DNA of 64,000 nucleotides, taken from NCBI RefSeq assembly GCF_000826685.1, contig NZ_JROO01000033.1:1-64000 (forward strand). The letters run 5' to 3'. Shown in pieces: positions 43,419-51,968 of the stretch (positions are counted from its first letter, which is position 1; each line of letters opens with the position of its first letter). This stretch comes from Streptomonospora alba. Lineage in GTDB: Bacteria; Actinomycetota; Actinomycetes; Streptosporangiales; Streptosporangiaceae. Under the pieces are notes generated by a model. It saw only the letters and a list, made by a program, of their open reading frames with translations, was not told the origin of the DNA and made no database searches. The translations under genes were made by a program, and so were the position numbers.

Positions 43419-45771
43419 GTGCCGCTCGGAACTGCTCTCGCTGGACCTCGCTGTCGGAGTCGCTGCACAGGTCGTCGCCGAGGTCGACACGTACCCGGCG
43501 CAGCCGCCCCGTGAAGGCGTTGTCCGCCGTCGGGTAGTCGTCGGTCACCGGCGAAAGCCTGTCGACCCCGAGGTCGAAGGTCTCGTCGAAGGCGAAGTAG
43601 TAGGGGATGGTGGCGTCCACCCGGCCTTCGGCGACCTGCTTGCCGTCGACCAGCAGGGAGACGTCGCCGCCGCGGCCGACGCCCCCGCCGTCGTAGGAGA
43701 AGTCCACGCGGATCTCGTGCTCTCCGGGCGACAGCGGATCCTCGCCCGCGGCCGTGTGCACCTGCAGCCCGAAGTAGTTGTAGGCGTAGCGCGGGCGCCC
43801 CTCGTGGACGTACAGCGACCACCCGCCGAACCGGCCGCCCTGGGCCACCAGGACGCCCTCGGCCCCTTCTTCGGGGACCTCGACGCATGCGGTGACGGTG
43901 TGCGAGCGGTTCTTCACGTTCGGAGCGGTCTCCTCGGTGAGCCGCAGCCCGGGACCGTTGAACGTGACGCTCTTGCGGTCGCCGAACAGGTCGAGGCGCC
44001 CGGCCTCCCGCGGGTTCTCCCGCTCGGTCATCCGGTCGTCCAGCGGGAACACGTTGTACTTGGCCGCCTCGGTGAGGAACAGCTGCTTCAGCTGGTGCAG
44101 CTTGCCGGGGTGCTCGGCGGAGATGTCGCGCGCCTGGGTCCAGTCGACGTTGGTGTCGTAAAGTTCCCACACGTCGTCGTCGAAGTACCGGCGGCCGTTC
44201 TGCACCATCTCCCACGGCGTGCCGTGGCGGGTGACCGCCATCCAGCCGTCGTGGTAGATGCCGCGGTTGCCGACCATCTCGAAGTACTGCAGGCGACGGC
44301 GGTCGGCGGCGTCGGACTCGTTGAAGCTGTAGAGCATGCTGGTGCCCTCGACCGGCTGCTGGGCGATCCCGTCCACCGAGTCCGGCTCGGGCACCCCGGC
44401 GGCTTCGAGGATGGTCGGCAGCACGTCGATCACGTGGTGGAACTGGTGGCGCAGGCCGCCGCGTTCCCGGATCCCGTTGGGCCAGTGCGTGATCATGCCG
44501 TCACGCGTCCCCCCGAAGTGCGAGGCGACCTGCTTGGTCCACTGGTAGGGGGTGTTCATCGCCAGTGCCCAGCCCACCGGGTAGTGAGCGTGGGTCGTCT
44601 CGTCGCCGAGCGCCTCGTCGTGGGCGTTGATGAACTCGGCGCTGTCGGGGATGCCGCTGGCGTAGCGGTGCTCGTTGAGCGTGCCGCCCAGGCCGCCCTC
44701 GGCCGACGCGCCGTTGTCGCCCAGGATGTAGATGAACAGCGTGTCGTCGAGCTGGCCGTTCTCCTCCAGCGCGTCGACGAGGCGGCCGATCTGGGCGTCG
44801 GTGTGCTCGGCGAAGCCGGCGTAGAGCTCCATCAGCGAGGCGGCCGACCGCTTCTCGGCATCGGAGAGCTCGTCCCAGTGCGGCACCCCCTCGGCCCACG
44901 GCGCCAGTTCGGCGTCCTGCGGGACGACGCCGAGCTCCTTCTGCCGCTCCAGGGTGATCTCGCGCTGGCGGTCCCACCCGTGGTCGAACTTGCCGCGGTA
45001 CTTCTCCCGGTACTCCTTGGGCACGTGGTACGGCGCGTGCGTGGCGCCGAACGGGAGGTAGGCGAAGAACGGGATGTCGGGCTTGAGGCTCTGCTGCGTG
45101 CCGACCCATTCGATGGCCTGGTCGATCAGGTCCTCGGACAGGTGGTAGCCCTCTCGCGGCGTCTTCGAGGGCTCCGTGGGGACGGTGCCGTCGAACAGCG
45201 CCGGGTACCAGTGGTTCATCTCGGCGCACAGGAACCCGTAGAACTTCTCGAAGCCCTCACCGGTGGGCCAGCGGTCGAACGGGCCGGCCGGGCTCACGTC
45301 GCGCGCCGGGGTCTGGTGCCACTTGCCGAACGCCCCGGTGTTGTAGCCGTTGGCGCGGAGCGTCTCGGCGACGGTCGCGGCGCTGCGCGGGCGGATGCCG
45401 GAGTACCCCGGCGCCGCGCTGGACATCTCGGTGGTGACCCCCATCCCCACCGAGTGGTGGTTGCGCCCGGTCAGCAGCGACTGCCGGGTGGGCGAGCAGA
45501 CCGCGGTCACGTGGAACCGGGTGTAGCGCAGCCCGTCCCGGGCCAGCCGGTCGGCGGTGGGCATCTCGCACGGTCCGCCGAACGCGCTGGGGGCGCCGAA
45601 GCCCATGTCGTCCAGGAGCACCAGCACGACGTTGGGTGCGCCCTGCGGCGGCCGCAGCGGGTCGGCCGGCTGGTAAGGCGGGTCCTGCTCGCGCACGTCC
45701 ATCGACGTGGCCGGAGCGTGCCCCCGTTCCTCGATCGGCAGGTTGTACCGATTGGGGCCTGCGTCGCTCAC
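43411..45771 (-). CDS. Type I sulfatase (arylsulfatase AtsA-like, formylglycine-dependent)
   Basis: A 786-residue sulfatase with the formylglycine motif C92-S-P-T-R in VCSPTRQSLLTGR. Metal ligands are in VLLDDMGFG (D54, D55) and in LGDNGAS, and substrate-site Lys and His are in GKWHQ and GATHAPYH. A C-terminal beta-rich domain (about 600-770) follows the alkaline-phosphatase-like core. Length and order match M. tuberculosis AtsA (Rv0711). There is no signal peptide, so it works in the cytoplasm and its substrate must be imported. It follows the betaine/choline-type importer genes by 73 bp and overlaps the FGE gene. Known choline sulfatases are shorter (about 500 residues), so the substrate remains open. 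Confidence 0.92.
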   Translation of the reverse strand: MSDAGPNRYNLPIEERGHAPATSMDVREQDPPYQPADPLRPPQGAPNVVLVLLDDMGFGAPSAFGGPCEMPTADRLARDGLRYTRFHVTAVCSPTRQSLLTGRNHHSVGMGVTTEMSSAAPGYSGIRPRSAATVAETLRANGYNTGAFGKWHQTPARDVSPAGPFDRWPTGEGFEKFYGFLCAEMNHWYPALFDGTVPTEPSKTPREGYHLSEDLIDQAIEWVGTQQSLKPDIPFFAYLPFGATHAPYHVPKEYREKYRGKFDHGWDRQREITLERQKELGVVPQDAELAPWAEGVPHWDELSDAEKRSAASLMELYAGFAEHTDAQIGRLVDALEENGQLDDTLFIYILGDNGASAEGGLGGTLNEHRYASGIPDSAEFINAHDEALGDETTHAHYPVGWALAMNTPYQWTKQVASHFGGTRDGMITHWPNGIRERGGLRHQFHHVIDVLPTILEAAGVPEPDSVDGIAQQPVEGTSMLYSFNESDAADRRRLQYFEMVGNRGIYHDGWMAVTRHGTPWEMVQNGRRYFDDDVWELYDTNVDWTQARDISAEHPGKLHQLKQLFLTEAAKYNVFPLDDRMTERENPREAGRLDLFGDRKSVTFNGPGLRLTEETAPNVKNRSHTVTACVEVPEEGAEGVLVAQGGRFGGWSLYVHEGRPRYAYNYFGLQVHTAAGEDPLSPGEHEIRVDFSYDGGGVGRGGDVSLLVDGKQVAEGRVDATIPYYFAFDETFDLGVDRLSPVTDDYPTADNAFTGRLRRVRVDLGDDLCSDSDSEVQREQFRAAHE

Positions 45772-45844
45772 GGAGTTCTCCTCTCCCGTTCTGTAGGGGA
45801 TGCTGATATTTCCGGCGGGCCGTGGTTCGGCCCCCGTTCCGCGA

Positions 45845-46753
45845 TCACGCCGGTGCCGCTTCCGGCTCGTTCCGGCGGCCCTTGGACCGGACCAGAGCGA
45901 GCAGGGCGGCCGCCGGCCGCCGGCGTGCGCTCCCGCTGCGTCCCAAGGCTCCGGTCACCCTGTCGAGGAAGATCGCGAGGACGACGACGGCGATCCCGCC
46001 TTCGAAGGCCGTGCCGATGTTGAACTGGGTGACGCCGTTCACGACGACGCCGCCCAGGCCCTGGGCACCGACCAGCCCGGCGACGACGACCATCGACAGC
46101 GCGAGCATGATGACCTGGTTGACCCCGGCCATGATCGAGGGCAGGGCCAGCGGCAGCTGCACCTCGCGCAGCACCTGCCCGGGGCGCGACCCGAACGCGC
46201 GGGCGGCCTCCAGGACCTCCCCGTCGACCTGGCGGATTCCCAGTTCGGTGAGCCGGACCGCCGGCGGGATCGCGAACACGGTCGTGGCCGCGATGCCCGG
46301 AACCACCCCGATGCCGAACAGGAACACCGACGGCACCAGGTAGACGAAGACAGGAAGGGTCTGCATGAAGTCGAGGACCGGCCGCGCGACGAAGCTGACG
46401 CGCGCGCTGCTCGCGGCGAGGATGCCGGCCGGTACGCCCACCAGGATGGAGAAGGCGGCCGCGATGATCACCACCGCGAGCGTCTCCAGCGTCTGCGCCC
46501 ACAGATTCATGCTGACGACCAGGGCGAACGCGAGCACCGTGAACACGGTCAGGCCGATGCTGCGGGTCGCGACGATCATGAGGACGGCGAAGATCGCGAT
46601 CAGCACCGCCGGCAGGGGGGCGGAGAGCACGGTGTAGACCGTGTTCACCGTGAACAGCAGAACGGCGGAGACGGCGTCGAACACCCCTCCGGCGTTGTCG
46701 GTGAGCCACTGGAGACCGGATTCGACCGCGTCTCCGACGGGGATCCTAGCCAC
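45845..46753 (-). CDS. proW: Glycine betaine/choline-type ABC transporter permease
   Basis: A 302-residue permease of the ProW/OpuAB type with about six or seven membrane helices. The ABC-permease EAA loop is in LEAARAFGSRPGQVLREVQLPLALP, and QTLPVFVYLVPSVFLFGIG is characteristic of the family. I start at GTG 46753 with GAGGAGG upstream, overlapping the ATPase stop by 8 bp. It forms the membrane pore for the binding protein and ATPase encoded just upstream. The C-terminal tail is basic and poorly conserved. Confidence 0.9.
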   Translation of the reverse strand: MARIPVGDAVESGLQWLTDNAGGVFDAVSAVLLFTVNTVYTVLSAPLPAVLIAIFAVLMIVATRSIGLTVFTVLAFALVVSMNLWAQTLETLAVVIIAAAFSILVGVPAGILAASSARVSFVARPVLDFMQTLPVFVYLVPSVFLFGIGVVPGIAATTVFAIPPAVRLTELGIRQVDGEVLEAARAFGSRPGQVLREVQLPLALPSIMAGVNQVIMLALSMVVVAGLVGAQGLGGVVVNGVTQFNIGTAFEGGIAVVVLAIFLDRVTGALGRSGSARRRPAAALLALVRSKGRRNEPEAAPA

Positions 46754-47942
46754 GCTCGCCCACCTCCTCGGGCACCGAGGCGATCGCATTCATGACTCGG
46801 CTCCTGGGGAGGACGCCGACCAGGTGCTTTGCACCGTCGACGACCGCGAGCGGCGCCGCGTGCCCCCCGGTCAGGTGGCAGAACTCGACGACGGGGGTGT
46901 CGCCGGAGACCGCTGCGTAGTCGTCGTGGACGCAGGTGCCCAGGTCGGGCTTGTGCTCGTCCACCGCTCGCGCCAGGATCTCCGCGGTGGTGATCCCGGC
47001 GATCCTGCCTTCGGCGTCGGTGACGTAGGCGCACGCGCCGGGCCTCTTCTCCAGCCGGGCGAGCACGTCCGCGGGCCGCTCGTCGAGGGTGGCGGTGACC
47101 CAGGGATCCTGCATGACCGTGCTCGCCGTCAGGCCCCGCGTTCGGTCGACGTCGGAGACGAAGTCGCGGACGTAATCGGTCGCCGGCTGGGAGATGATCT
47201 CCGGTCCGGTGGCGAGCTGGATGGGCCTGCCGTCCTTCATCACCATGATCCGGTCGCCGATGCGCATGGCCTCGTTGAGGTCGTGGGTGACGAAGATGAT
47301 GGTCTTGCCCAGGTCCTGCTGGAGTTCGAGCAGCTGCTCCTGCATGGCGCGCCGGGTGAGGGGGTCGAGCGCGCTGAACGGCTCGTCCATGATCAGTACG
47401 TCGGGGTCGGTGGTGAGGGCGCGCGCGAGTCCCACGCGCTGCTTCATCCCGCCGCTGAACTCGTCGGGGTAGGAATCCCCGCGGTGGGCGAGTCCGACCT
47501 GGTCCAGCGCCTTGTCGGCGCGTTCGAGCCGCTCGCGCTTGGGCACGCCGCGGGCCTTGAGGCCATAGGCGGCGTTCTCCCTGACCGTGCGGTGGGGGAA
47601 CAGCGCGAAGTGCTGGAAGACCATGCTGATACGCCTGTTGCGCAACTCGCGCAGTTCCTGGCGCGCCATGCTGCCGACGTCGGCGCCTTCATAGGAGACG
47701 GTGCCCGCGGTCGGCTCCACGAGCCGGTTGATCATCCGGACGACCGTGGACTTGCCGGAGCCCGACAGGCCCATGACGGCGAAAAGCTCTCCGCGACCGA
47801 CGGAGAAGGAGACGTCGTCGACGGCGAGGACGCCGCCGGCGGCGCGTACCGCGCTCTCGCGGTCGCCTGCGGAGTCCAGGGCCCGGCGTGCGCGGGCCGG
47901 TGCGAGATCGAAGACCTTGGTGAGATTGCGGATTTCGATCAC
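46746..47942 (-). CDS. proV: Glycine betaine/choline-type ABC transporter ATPase with CBS domains
   Basis: A 398-residue ATPase of the ProV/OpuAA type. Walker A GLSGSGKS is at about 58-65, Q-loop VFQHFALFPHRTV, signature FSGGMKQR, Walker B VLIMDEPFSALD and H-loop FVTHDLNEAM follow. The C-terminal part (about 265-390) forms tandem CBS domains, which sense ionic strength or cyclic dinucleotides in OpuA systems. An extra segment of about 25 residues sits between the first strands of the ATPase core. GTG 47942 overlaps the binding-protein stop (GTGA) with GGAGG upstream. This CBS module suggests osmotic gating. Confidence 0.92.
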   Translation of the reverse strand: MIEIRNLTKVFDLAPARARRALDSAGDRESAVRAAGGVLAVDDVSFSVGRGELFAVMGLSGSGKSTVVRMINRLVEPTAGTVSYEGADVGSMARQELRELRNRRISMVFQHFALFPHRTVRENAAYGLKARGVPKRERLERADKALDQVGLAHRGDSYPDEFSGGMKQRVGLARALTTDPDVLIMDEPFSALDPLTRRAMQEQLLELQQDLGKTIIFVTHDLNEAMRIGDRIMVMKDGRPIQLATGPEIISQPATDYVRDFVSDVDRTRGLTASTVMQDPWVTATLDERPADVLARLEKRPGACAYVTDAEGRIAGITTAEILARAVDEHKPDLGTCVHDDYAAVSGDTPVVEFCHLTGGHAAPLAVVDGAKHLVGVLPRSRVMNAIASVPEEVGERG

Positions 47943-48898
47943 GCGGGGGCCTCCGCCGGTTCGCCCTCCACGGTCTCGACGCCCTTCAGCCACTTCCGGA
48001 CCTGGTCGGGGTTCTCCTCGATCCACGCGCCGGCGACGTCCGCGGCGGACTTGTCCTCCTGGCTCACGCTGTAGACCCAGTCGGACGCGGTCTCACGGTC
48101 GATCTTCATCTGGGAAAGGAAGCGCGCCACGTTCGGGTTCTCGTCCTGGAACCCCTTCCGGGTGGCGGTGCGGATCTCGCCGGCGCCCGGCCAGACGTCC
48201 TCGGGGTCGTCGAGGTAGACGAGGTCCCACTCGATGTTCATCCAGTGGGGTTCCCAGCCGAGGAAGACGACCGGCTGCTTCTGCTTGGCCCGCTTCTCGA
48301 CCTCGGCGAGCATCGCCGGGGTGCTCGACTCGACGAGCTTGAAGTCGCCGAGCCCGTAGGCGTCCTCGTCTATCGCCTTCTGGATGGAGTTGTTGCCGGG
48401 GGTGCCGGGCTCGATCCCCAGGATCTCGCTGTCGAACTCCTCGGCGTTGGCCTCCAGATCGGCCAGCGAGGCGACGTCGTACTCCTCGGCGACGTACTTC
48501 GGTACGGCCGGTTCGTAGGTGACCCCGGTGACAAGGGTGGACAGGACCTCGACATCGCCCTTGTCGATGGGGTCGGAGAACACCTCCTTCTGGCTGGGCC
48601 ACCAGTTGCCGAGGTAGGCGTCGGCGTCGCCCTTGGAGAGCGCCTGGGCGGTGAGGGGAACCGAGAGATCCTCGATCTCGATGTCGTAGCCGGCTTCCTT
48701 CAGGACCTGGCTGGCGATCTGGTTCTCGACCATGAGGTCTTCCCACGGCTGCTGGGCGAGGGTGACCGTGGTCTCGGCTCCGCCGCCGGAGCCGAATCCT
48801 CCCCCGGTGCCGCCGCCGGATCCGCCGCATGCGGCGACCATCAGGGAGCTGAGCGCGATAATCGACGCCGATGCGATACGACGCTGCATCGAATCCAT
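47939..48898 (-). CDS. proX: Glycine betaine/choline-type binding lipoprotein
   Basis: A 319-residue OpuAC/ProX-family binding protein. The lipobox MVAAC (C24) is followed by a Gly/Ser linker. Ligand-site tryptophans characteristic of quaternary-ammonium binding occur in YLGNWWPSQKEVF and FLGWEPHWMN. I start at ATG 48898, though GTG 48931 and ATG 48889 are also possible because no site has a strong ribosome binding sequence. It is the first gene of the five-gene importer-sulfatase-FGE operon and is divergent from the choline-oxidase-like gene. Confidence 0.9.
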   Translation of the reverse strand: MDSMQRRIASASIIALSSLMVAACGGSGGGTGGGFGSGGGAETTVTLAQQPWEDLMVENQIASQVLKEAGYDIEIEDLSVPLTAQALSKGDADAYLGNWWPSQKEVFSDPIDKGDVEVLSTLVTGVTYEPAVPKYVAEEYDVASLADLEANAEEFDSEILGIEPGTPGNNSIQKAIDEDAYGLGDFKLVESSTPAMLAEVEKRAKQKQPVVFLGWEPHWMNIEWDLVYLDDPEDVWPGAGEIRTATRKGFQDENPNVARFLSQMKIDRETASDWVYSVSQEDKSAADVAGAWIEENPDQVRKWLKGVETVEGEPAEAPA

Positions 48899-49137
48899 AT
48901 CTTTACATCCAATCCAGACGGAGAGAATCACGGCGGCGCGGAGCCTTCACGGCGCCCCCGCACGGCAAGCGCGTACACACTTCCCATTTCCACCTTCCTT
49001 TGCCCCACGAACACCGAGGGCGACCCCGCCGCTACCCGGCGGAGGTCGCGAAATTGACATTGAACGATCATGACGCAAATAGGGAGCGACATCAACATCT
49101 AACGCAATATAAAGGCATATCAATCTTTGGTTGTTCA

Positions 49138-49154
49138 TATAGAACGACTCTATA
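49138..49154. promoter_or_regulatory. Inverted repeat in AT-rich block, candidate operator
   Basis: TATAGA and TCTATA flank a 5-bp spacer (ACGAC), giving a 17-bp perfect inverted repeat inside the AT-rich block upstream of the importer operon. No adjacent regulator gene is available to assign to it. Confidence 0.45.
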
Positions 49155-49468
49155 GAAGAATGTAGAAAGTACACCGACAATTCGTCACCCCCCTTTCGGG
49201 GCGCTGACCTGCACCAAAGTACCCGGGACCGCCGCCGGGTGCGATTTTCCGGCCGCCTCGGCAGCGCCTGCGGGACCACCGGCCGCCCGCGCCCCACCAG
49301 CACCGACACGCTCTTGGGGGGGCTGCGGCAGGGCTGCACGCCCAGCGCGGCGGCACCCCTCAGGTTGCGGATCAGGAATTCGTGTGCAGAATAAGGAGAA
49401 CGTAACCCGGGAGCGGATGACCCTCACCACATGAGGAATCTCACCTCGAAACCCCCGGGGTCGAAGTA

Positions 49469-49502
49469 TTCGCCGCACCTATGAACATTCCGGTGCGGCG
49501 AA
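49469..49502 (+). other. Hairpin in the choline-oxidase gene leader
   Basis: An 11-bp perfect inverted repeat (49469-49479 and 49492-49502) has a 12-nt loop. It lies 120 bp before the GTG of the oxidase gene. It could be an attenuator, an mRNA stabiliser or an operator. An ATG (49481) lies in the loop. Confidence 0.45.
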
Positions 49503-49622
49503 CCGAGAAAGTGTGCGAGTCCGTTCGCCGACGCCTTTCGCAGGGTGCGTTGGGATCCGGCTCGGCGGAGCAGGCCGTACCCGGCGGTCCCGGTCGCGGC
49601 CCGAAGCAAAGGAGTTGTTCTG

Positions 49623-51179
49623 GTGTCCGCAAGCGACAGCGCCGCCGCCTACGACTACGTCATCGTCGGCGGCGGAACCGCGGGCTCGGTGCTGGCCAAC
49701 CGCCTCACCGAAGACCCCGCCACCAGCGTGTGCGTGATCGAGGCCGGCCCCTCCGACCACGACCAGGACCGCGTCCTGCGCCTGCGCGACTGGCTGGACC
49801 TGCTCGAAAGCGACCTCGACTACGCCTACCCCACCGTGGAACAGCCCCGCGGCAACTCCCACATCATCCACTCCCGCGCCCGTGTCCTGGGCGGCTGCTC
49901 CTCCCACAACACCCTCATCAGCTTCCGCCCCTTCCCCCAGGACCTCGCCGACTGGGAAGCCGCCGGCGCCCGCGGCTGGGACAACGCCACCGTGCAGTCC
50001 TACGCCGACCGCCTCAAGAACAACATCGCCCCCGTGGCCCCTCAAGACCGCAACCCCCTGGTTGCCGACTGGATCACCGCCTGCGCCCGCGCCACCGGCG
50101 CGCCCGTGGTGACCGACTTCAACGCCGAGACCTCCCACCGCGGCGGCTTCAGCGAGGGAGTGGGATTCCTCCCGCTTGCCTACGATCCCTACACCGGCCA
50201 CCGCTCCTCGGCCTCGGTGGCCTACCTCCACCCGATCATGGGCGTGCGCGACAACCTCACCCTGATGCTGGAGACCCGCGCCGAGCGGGTGCTGTTCGAG
50301 GGCGAGCGCGCCACCGGGGTGCAGGTCACCACCGCCCGCGGCGAGACGACCACGGTCACCGCCGAGCGCGAGGTCCTGCTGTGCGCCGGGGCGATCGACA
50401 CCCCGCGGCTTCTGATGCTCTCCGGGGTGGGCCCGGCCGGCGACCTGGCCTCGGCGGGCATCGGGGTCCACCACGACCTGGCCGGGGTGGGCGAGAACCT
50501 GTTGGACCACCCCGAGTCGATCATCATGTGGGAGACCGCCCGCGAGGTGCCCGAGACCACCGTGATGTACTCCGACGGCGGACTGTTCCTCCGCCGGGAC
50601 ACCGCCGATCCGCGCCCGGACCTGATGTTCCACATCTACCAGGTGCCCTTCGACGACAACACCGCCCGGCTGGGCTACGACTCGCCGGGCCCGCGCAACG
50701 CCATCTGCATGACGCCCAACATCCCGCGGTCGCGCTCGCGCGGGAAGATGTGGCTGGAAAGCCCCGACCCCCGGGTGAAGCCGGCGCTGGACTTCCGCTA
50801 CTTCACCGACGCCGAGGACTACGACGCCCGCACGATCGTGGACGGGTTGCGCATCGCCCGCGACATCGCCGCCACCGAGCCCTTCGCGTCCTGGATCGCG
50901 CGCGAGGTCGCGCCCGGGCCGGGGGTGAGCGGTGATGCGGAATTGTCGGAGTTCGGTCGCCGCGCGGCGCACACGGTGTATCACCCGGCGGGTACGTGCC
51001 GGATGGGTGATGAGGACGACGAGTGGGCCGTGGTCGATCCGGCGCTGCGGGTGCGGGGGCTGTCGGGGCTGCGGGTGGTGGACGCGTCGGTGTTTCCCAC
51101 GATGCCCTCGCCCAATCCGATGGTGACCGTGCTGACGGTGGGTGAGCGCGCCGCGGACCTGATCCGCGCCGACCGGTGA
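49623..51179 (+). CDS. GMC-family oxidoreductase, choline oxidase-like
   Basis: A 518-residue FAD enzyme that resembles Arthrobacter choline oxidase (CodA) along its length. The dinucleotide loop IVGGGTAGSVLANRL is at about 14-28. VLGGCSSHN places His95 at the position of the histidine that covalently binds FAD in choline oxidase. The active-site histidine is in HTVYHPAGTCRMG and the Asn in SPNPMVTV. A glutamate in IIMWETAR matches the trimethylammonium-binding Glu position. Choline oxidase performs both steps, choline to betaine aldehyde to glycine betaine, and no aldehyde dehydrogenase gene is present. GTG 49623 has AAGGAG upstream. It is divergent from the betaine/choline-type importer. 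BetA-like dehydrogenase is the alternative. Confidence 0.88.
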   Translation: MSASDSAAAYDYVIVGGGTAGSVLANRLTEDPATSVCVIEAGPSDHDQDRVLRLRDWLDLLESDLDYAYPTVEQPRGNSHIIHSRARVLGGCSSHNTLISFRPFPQDLADWEAAGARGWDNATVQSYADRLKNNIAPVAPQDRNPLVADWITACARATGAPVVTDFNAETSHRGGFSEGVGFLPLAYDPYTGHRSSASVAYLHPIMGVRDNLTLMLETRAERVLFEGERATGVQVTTARGETTTVTAEREVLLCAGAIDTPRLLMLSGVGPAGDLASAGIGVHHDLAGVGENLLDHPESIIMWETAREVPETTVMYSDGGLFLRRDTADPRPDLMFHIYQVPFDDNTARLGYDSPGPRNAICMTPNIPRSRSRGKMWLESPDPRVKPALDFRYFTDAEDYDARTIVDGLRIARDIAATEPFASWIAREVAPGPGVSGDAELSEFGRRAAHTVYHPAGTCRMGDEDDEWAVVDPALRVRGLSGLRVVDASVFPTMPSPNPMVTVLTVGERAADLIRADR

Positions 51180-51209
51180 CCACCCGCCCGGAGCCGCACC
51201 GGCCCGCGC

Positions 51210-51234
51210 CCGGGGTGGGCCCCGCCCACCCCGG
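51210..51234. terminator. Hairpin terminator between choline-oxidase-like and response-regulator genes
   Basis: A 10-bp perfect inverted repeat (51210-51219 and 51225-51234) with a 5-nt loop lies 31 bp after the oxidase stop, between convergent genes. It could terminate both. Confidence 0.6.
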
Positions 51235-51308
51235 CCCACCACAGGCCGCAGCGTCCGGCGGCCATGCCCCGATCGAGGCGGAACCCCGGACTCCGGCGGA
51301 CGGGCGGC

Positions 51309-51968
51309 CTACGGCCGCACCAGCCCGTGCTGATAGGCCCACACCACGGTCTGCACCCGGTCGCGGGCCCCGATCTTGGTCATGACCCGTCCGAGGTGCG
51401 ACTTGACCGTGCTCGTCTCGATGAACAACTCCCTGCCGATCTCGTCGTTGGACATGCCCTGGGCGAGCAGACGCGTGATCTCGGTCTCGCGTGCCGTGAG
51501 CAGATCGAGCGCCTGGGCGGCACCGTCCGGGTTCGCGGGTTTGCGGCGGGCGAACTCGGTCATCACACGCCGGGTCACGGCCTGGTCCACCAGCCCGTAG
51601 CCGTCGGCGAGCCGGCGCACGGCGTCGATCAGATCGTCGGGGTCGGTGTCCTTGAGGACGAACCCGCCGGCCCCGGCCTCCAGCGCACCGAAGACGTACT
51701 CGTCGAGGTCGAAGGTGGTGACGATCAGGATCTGGGGCGGGTCCGCCGTGCCGCCGGACAGGATCCGGCGGGTCGCCGACAGCCCGTCGCCGCGGGGCAT
51801 GCGCACGTCCATGCAGATGACGTCGGGTTCAAGGGACCCGGCGAGTTCCACCGCCGCGGGCCCGTCGCCGCACTCGCCGACGACCTCGATGTCCTCCACC
51901 ATGTCGAGGATGACGCGGAAGCCGGCTCTGACGACGGACTGGTCGTCCACGAGAAGCACCCTGATCAC
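51309..51968 (-). CDS. NarL/FixJ-type response regulator
   Basis: A 219-residue two-component regulator. The receiver domain has acidic residues in VLLVDDQ, phospho-acceptor D54 in ICMDVRMP and lysine in FVLKDT. The C-terminal LuxR-type helix-turn-helix includes LTARETEITRLLAQGMSNDEIG and TSTVKSHLGRVMTKIG. GTG 51968 overlaps the kinase stop (GTGA), with GAGGAGG upstream. It is the partner of the adjacent kinase. Targets are not known but may include the serine hydrolase gene of the same unit. Confidence 0.93.
   Translation of the reverse strand: MIRVLLVDDQSVVRAGFRVILDMVEDIEVVGECGDGPAAVELAGSLEPDVICMDVRMPRGDGLSATRRILSGGTADPPQILIVTTFDLDEYVFGALEAGAGGFVLKDTDPDDLIDAVRRLADGYGLVDQAVTRRVMTEFARRKPANPDGAAQALDLLTARETEITRLLAQGMSNDEIGRELFIETSTVKSHLGRVMTKIGARDRVQTVVWAYQHGLVRP

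Larger units (their letters stand above)
48899..49622. other. 724-bp divergent regulatory region between betaine importer and choline oxidase genes
   Basis: No gene is supported. A block at about 49060-49190 is far more AT-rich than its surroundings and contains an inverted repeat, so promoters probably lie there. The part next to the oxidase gene is GC-rich and contains an 11-bp-stem hairpin near 49485. The region is long for an actinomycete intergenic gap, which suggests complex control or an untranslated leader. Confidence 0.5.

Noticed and set aside
43276-46023. Very long plus-strand frame opposite the sulfatase (about 915 codons)
   Set aside because: The opposite strand has an unmistakable sulfatase with all catalytic residues; the plus-strand translation has no family features.
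45845-46753. Longer start of the permease at 46789
   Set aside because: It adds 12 residues of Arg/Pro-rich sequence inside the ATPase gene; GTG 46753 has GAGGAGG upstream.
48899-49622. Small ORFs in the regulatory gap, including one starting in the hairpin loop at 49481
   Set aside because: They have no ribosome binding site or family match and run in wrong frames through the oxidase gene.
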